A stretch of DNA of 64,000 nt, taken from Campylobacteraceae bacterium. GTDB taxonomy: Bacteria > Campylobacterota > Campylobacteria > Campylobacterales > Arcobacteraceae. The notes under the pieces are model-generated. The model worked only from the letters and a program-made list of their open reading frames with translations. It did not search any database and was not told where the DNA came from. Below, piece by piece: positions 61,421 to 64,000 of the stretch; the first letter of the stretch is position 1; the number at the start of each line of letters is the position of its first letter. A program made the translations under genes and the position numbers. The DNA lies in NCBI GenBank assembly GCA_013373175.1, contig JABXII010000014.1:1-64000 (forward strand), given 5' to 3'.

Positions 61421-62081
61421 TTTCCCAAAACAACAAGAAATAATAGATGCTATTTTAAATGGAATTGTAAATGCAAAAAACAATTTTCTATTTTGGACAA
61501 ATGATAGACTAAGTCTTTCATATGGACCTCCTAAAATTGTTAATATTCATATCGCACAAGAGATAGCAAAAATCAAAGAATATACACCAGAAATATTTAT
61601 TAGTGCAACAGTAACTGATATTTTAAGATGTTCTTTGCCAGATAGAAATGAGTATCAAAATTTTATGACAAAAAGAGACCTTTCAGAAGGAACTTTTAGT
61701 ATAACACTTGATGAACGAATTTCTCATAGCAACCATAATGATTCTATTTCTAGAGTAATTATTTCTGTTAAAAACAACGTTATAAATACAAAAAAAGAGT
61801 ATTTAGATGAAATTGATAGAATCTGTAAAATGATTCAAAGAGATGAAGAATATAAAGAATCAAGCTTAGATTATGGAGTATTTACTTTTTACTCTGATAT
61901 TTCAAAAGATGCTAGGAAAAAGCTTGATAAAAGAATTCCTGAGATAATCAAAAACTTCGATAAAGTTGTTGCACAATACGATAATTTAAAAGCAACATTT
62001 AAAGGTGGAGAAATAAATAAAACAGAAGATGACGAAGAATGGTCAATGAGTTGTTATATTATTGAACCATTTTTTAAATAA
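61413..62081 (+). CDS. Hypothetical protein coupled to the RHH gene
   Basis: 222 residues from the ATG at 61413, preceded by GAGGAG; an in-frame TTG 15 bases earlier is less likely because it lies within the ribosome site. No signal peptide, membrane helix or nucleotide-binding motif. The protein alternates hydrophobic strands and charged helices (for example SYGPPKIVNIHIAQEIAKI near residue 36-54, and a strand-rich stretch GTFSITLDERISHS). I do not recognise the family. The overlap of 8 bases with the RHH gene implies translational coupling and shared regulation. Codon use and A/T content look like neighbouring genes. Confidence 0.6.
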   Translation: MNNFPKQQEIIDAILNGIVNAKNNFLFWTNDRLSLSYGPPKIVNIHIAQEIAKIKEYTPEIFISATVTDILRCSLPDRNEYQNFMTKRDLSEGTFSITLDERISHSNHNDSISRVIISVKNNVINTKKEYLDEIDRICKMIQRDEEYKESSLDYGVFTFYSDISKDARKKLDKRIPEIIKNFDKVVAQYDNLKATFKGGEINKTEDDEEWSMSCYIIEPFFK

Positions 62082-62102
62082 ATGTAGAGATAAACTCTAC
62101 AT
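62082..62102. terminator. Hairpin between the RHH operon and livF
   Basis: Perfect 8-bp arms ATGTAGAG (62082-62089) / CTCTACAT (62095-62102), 5-base loop ATAAA. It follows the rightward stop at once and ends 4 bases before the livF stop, so it can serve both strands. T-tracts are short. Confidence 0.5.
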
Positions 62103-62106
62103 CTAT

Positions 62107-62829
62107 TTAGTGTTTTTTACCAAGATAAGCTTCTTGAATTTTTTCTGAGTTTAATAACTCTTCTGATGTTCCTTCGTGAGTAATATGCCCCACTTCTAAA
62201 ACATAAGCTCTATCAGCTAATTTCAATGCAGCTTTTGCATTTTGTTCTACTAATAAAACAGTTACACCACTTTGTGCAATCTCTTTTACAGCTTTGAAAA
62301 TCGCTTTAATTAAGATTGGAGCAAGTCCAAGTGATGGTTCATCAAGAATTAAAAGTTTTGGTTTTGACATGATAGCTCTACCAATAGCAAGCATTTGTTG
62401 CTCACCACCAGATAAAGTACCTGCAAGTTGTTTTCTTCTCTCTTTTAATCTTGGTAAAATATCATAAATCCATTCTAAAGTCTCTTTATCATGGTCTTTA
62501 AGAGTATAAGCACCCATCATTAGGTTTTCTTCAACTGTAAGTGTTCCAAAAACTCTTCTTCCTTCAGGTGAATGAGACATCCCTAAAGTTACTATATCAT
62601 GAGCAGGTGTACCTGTAATATCATTTTTATCAAATACTATACTTCCACTTTTTGATTTTAATAATCCAGAGATTGTTCTTAAAGTTGTAGTTTTACCAGC
62701 ACCATTTGCACCTAAAATTGTTACAACTTCACCACGTCTAACATGAATATTAATTCCTTTTATTGCAGCAATTGCTCCATATGAAACGTGAAGGTCTTTA
62801 ATATCTAATAAAATCTCATTATTTACCAT
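62107..62829 (-). CDS. livF: Branched-chain amino acid ABC transporter ATP-binding protein LivF
   Basis: 240 residues from the ATG at 62829, which follows AGGAGG by nine bases; the open frame extends 11 codons further, into the livG end, but that start would lack a ribosome site. ATPase of the LIV uptake system. Walker A GANGAGKTT, signature LSGGEQQ and Walker B LLILDEPS are present. Length is normal for LivF. It overlaps the livG 3' end by 11 bases; the livG tail (acidic DDDEEEEE) supplies the purine-rich ribosome site for livF. Confidence 0.93.
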   Translation of the reverse strand: MVNNEILLDIKDLHVSYGAIAAIKGINIHVRRGEVVTILGANGAGKTTTLRTISGLLKSKSGSIVFDKNDITGTPAHDIVTLGMSHSPEGRRVFGTLTVEENLMMGAYTLKDHDKETLEWIYDILPRLKERRKQLAGTLSGGEQQMLAIGRAIMSKPKLLILDEPSLGLAPILIKAIFKAVKEIAQSGVTVLLVEQNAKAALKLADRAYVLEVGHITHEGTSEELLNSEKIQEAYLGKKH

Positions 62830-63610
62830 TTTCTTCTTCCTCCTCGTCATCATCAGAACCAATATATGCTTCTACAACTCTTGGATCATTTTGTACAAAA
62901 TTAGGTTCACCTTGAGAAATCTCTTTTCCAAAGTTAATAACAGTGATATAATCAGTTAAATTCATAACCATTTCCATATCATGTTCAATCATCATAATAC
63001 CAATATCCATTTTAGATATTTTTCTTATGATTCCTGTTAATTCAATAGTCTCATTTTCATTAAGACCAGCTGCTGGCTCATCTAAAATAAGAAGTTCAGG
63101 CTTTGCAGCTAGTGCTCTTGCCATTTCTACTTTTCTTTGATTACCATACGATAAATCACCAGTTGCATTGTTTGCTAAATGAGTTAAATTAAAGAACTCC
63201 ATTAACTCTTCAACTTTTTTCCAAGCTTCTTTCTCATCTTTTTTATAAAAAGGTGTATGGATAATTCCGTGATACCATTTCTGTTTTGATTTAGTATGAT
63301 ATCCTGCCATAATATTTTCAGCTACACTCATTTCTTTGAATAATCTAATATTTTGGAATGTTCTTAAAACTCCCCTTTGGGCAATTTTATGAGGTTGCAT
63401 TCCAGTAATATCTTCACCTTTATATTTAATAGTTCCTTTTTCAGGAGTATAAATACCTGTAACACAGTTAAAAAGTGTAGTTTTCCCTGCTCCATTAGGA
63501 CCAATGATTCCATAAATTTGACCAGGTTTTACTTTAATAGTTAAATCATCAATTGCAACAAGACCATGGAAAAACTTAGATACATTGTCTATTTCTAGTA
63601 CATATTTCAT
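62819..63610 (-). CDS. livG: Branched-chain amino acid ABC transporter ATP-binding protein LivG
   Basis: 263 residues. Second ATPase of the LIV system. Walker A GPNGAGKTT (about 37-45), signature LSYGNQRKVEMARA, Walker B LLILDEPAAGLN, and the LivG-type insert after Walker A with GMQPHKIAQRGVLRTFQNIRLFKEMSV are all present. The C-terminus is an acidic DDDEEEEE tail that doubles as the livF ribosome site. The ATG overlaps the livM stop by one base. With livM and livF it forms the operon livM-livG-livF. Confidence 0.94.
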   Translation of the reverse strand: MKYVLEIDNVSKFFHGLVAIDDLTIKVKPGQIYGIIGPNGAGKTTLFNCVTGIYTPEKGTIKYKGEDITGMQPHKIAQRGVLRTFQNIRLFKEMSVAENIMAGYHTKSKQKWYHGIIHTPFYKKDEKEAWKKVEELMEFFNLTHLANNATGDLSYGNQRKVEMARALAAKPELLILDEPAAGLNENETIELTGIIRKISKMDIGIMMIEHDMEMVMNLTDYITVINFGKEISQGEPNFVQNDPRVVEAYIGSDDDEEEEENGK

Positions 63611-64000
63611 TATTCAGTTTCTCCTTTCGGTTTTGCTTTTTGTGCTTTTTCTTTTAAATATTTTGGAATATTTCCAAAAGTTGCTGGCCATACACCATTT
63701 GGTCTAAGAACCATTGTAAGAACCATTGCTGCACCAAAAATTAAATATCTTGATTCTTTAAACTCTGTAAATAATTCAGGTAATACAAACATTACAAATG
63801 TACCAATGATTACACCTGGAAGTGATGCAGAACCACCAACAAGTACAATAGCAAAGAACATAACAGATTGCATAAATGAGAATGATTCAGGACTTACAGC
63901 TGAATACTGAATTGCAAATATAGAACCAGCAACACCAGCAATAGCTGCACCTAAAGCAAAGGCAAATAGTTTATAATATGGAATATTTATACCCATAGAC
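63610..64000 (-). CDS. livM: Branched-chain amino acid ABC transporter permease LivM, 3' part
   Basis: The C-terminal ~130 residues are visible; the gene continues past the window end. It starts within the A-M-G-I-N-x-x-x-Y-K-L-x-A-F-A-L-G-A motif typical of LivM/LivH-type permeases, followed by membrane helices (IAGVAGSIFAIQYSAVSP, FFAIVLVGG, GVIIGTFVMFVLPEL) and a terminal LRPNGVWP motif. The Lys-rich cytoplasmic tail ends with the stop at 63610-63612. It is the upstream partner of livG and livF. The periplasmic binding protein and LivH are outside the window. Confidence 0.9.
   Translation of the reverse strand, partial: SMGINIPYYKLFAFALGAAIAGVAGSIFAIQYSAVSPESFSFMQSVMFFAIVLVGGSASLPGVIIGTFVMFVLPELFTEFKESRYLIFGAAMVLTMVLRPNGVWPATFGNIPKYLKEKAQKAKPKGETE

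Noticed and set aside
1-64000. tRNA, rRNA, CRISPR or insertion sequences
   Set aside because: Reading the intergenic regions showed no tRNA T-arm signatures, no regularly spaced repeats and no transposase genes.

Overview
This window is AT-rich chromosomal DNA from a member of the Campylobacterota, most probably an Arcobacteraceae (Arcobacter sensu lato). Several things point there: a hobA-holB-folP-lysC-rppH block of the Helicobacter type; the gene order metG / small ORF / fbp / mobB / lipoprotein / slt-like / yggT / gltX, which I recall from Campylobacter jejuni; the futalosine-pathway gene mqnC; a single XerH-type recombinase; 6S RNA directly upstream of purD; and a Helicobacter-like PutA. 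Most of the window is compact core genome with short or overlapping gene junctions. I see no insertion sequence, prophage block, CRISPR array, rRNA or tRNA gene.

Layout. 1-450: 5' end of an oadG-like gene (minus) diverging from an S24/CI-type repressor. 1.1-9.2 kb (minus): Mur-like degenerate protein, metG, fbp, mobB, then an Slt-like protein without its catalytic domain, yggT and a gltX paralogue that has lost both aminoacyl-tRNA synthetase signature motifs. 9.2-13.8 kb: M16-like protein, mqnC, bamA. 13.9-18.8 kb: tyrA (plus) converging on folP-holB-hobA-lysC-rppH (minus). 18.8-23.6 kb (plus): hemW, prmC, an M3 oligopeptidase and two small unknowns. 23.6-30 kb (minus): xerH with a dif-like inverted repeat upstream, then the chemotaxis cassette read as cheY-cheA-cheR-cheD-cheB. 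30-36.9 kb (minus): 6S RNA, purD, RDD protein, lptD, phosphoribosyltransferase, pnp. 36.9-46 kb (minus): ilvB, ilvH, lpxD, ftsK, hpf, der, SulP transporter. 46-52 kb: a flagellin-like protein, ppx-pssA-diguanylate cyclase, a second SulP transporter, then a SprA-type putative metalloprotease paired with a 79-residue protein that looks like the two terminal helices of a flagellar axial protein joined together. 52-57.4 kb: PagL-like protein, DUF523, ttcA, a small ORF and a three-gene operon (membrane-anchored retropepsin-like protease, inactive transglutaminase with seven membrane helices, ATP-grasp ligase). 57.4-61 kb: putA. 61.2-62.1 kb: an RHH protein translationally coupled to a protein of unknown function. 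62.1-64 kb: livF, livG and the 3' end of livM.

Working together: MetG, the GluRS paralogue, PrmC, TtcA and Hpf serve translation; BamA, LptD, LpxD, the PagL-like protein and PssA serve the envelope; TyrA, LysC, FolP, IlvBH and PurD serve biosynthesis; PutA and the Liv transporter serve amino-acid uptake and use; FtsK, XerH and HobA serve chromosome replication and segregation. The most unusual points are the GluRS paralogue without HIGH/KMSKS, the Slt-like protein whose 3' end runs through a neighbouring terminator, a probable ATT start codon for ftsK, the minimal flagellar-axial-like protein, the RHH/unknown pair, and repeated use of perfect palindromes that hold both stop codons of convergent genes.
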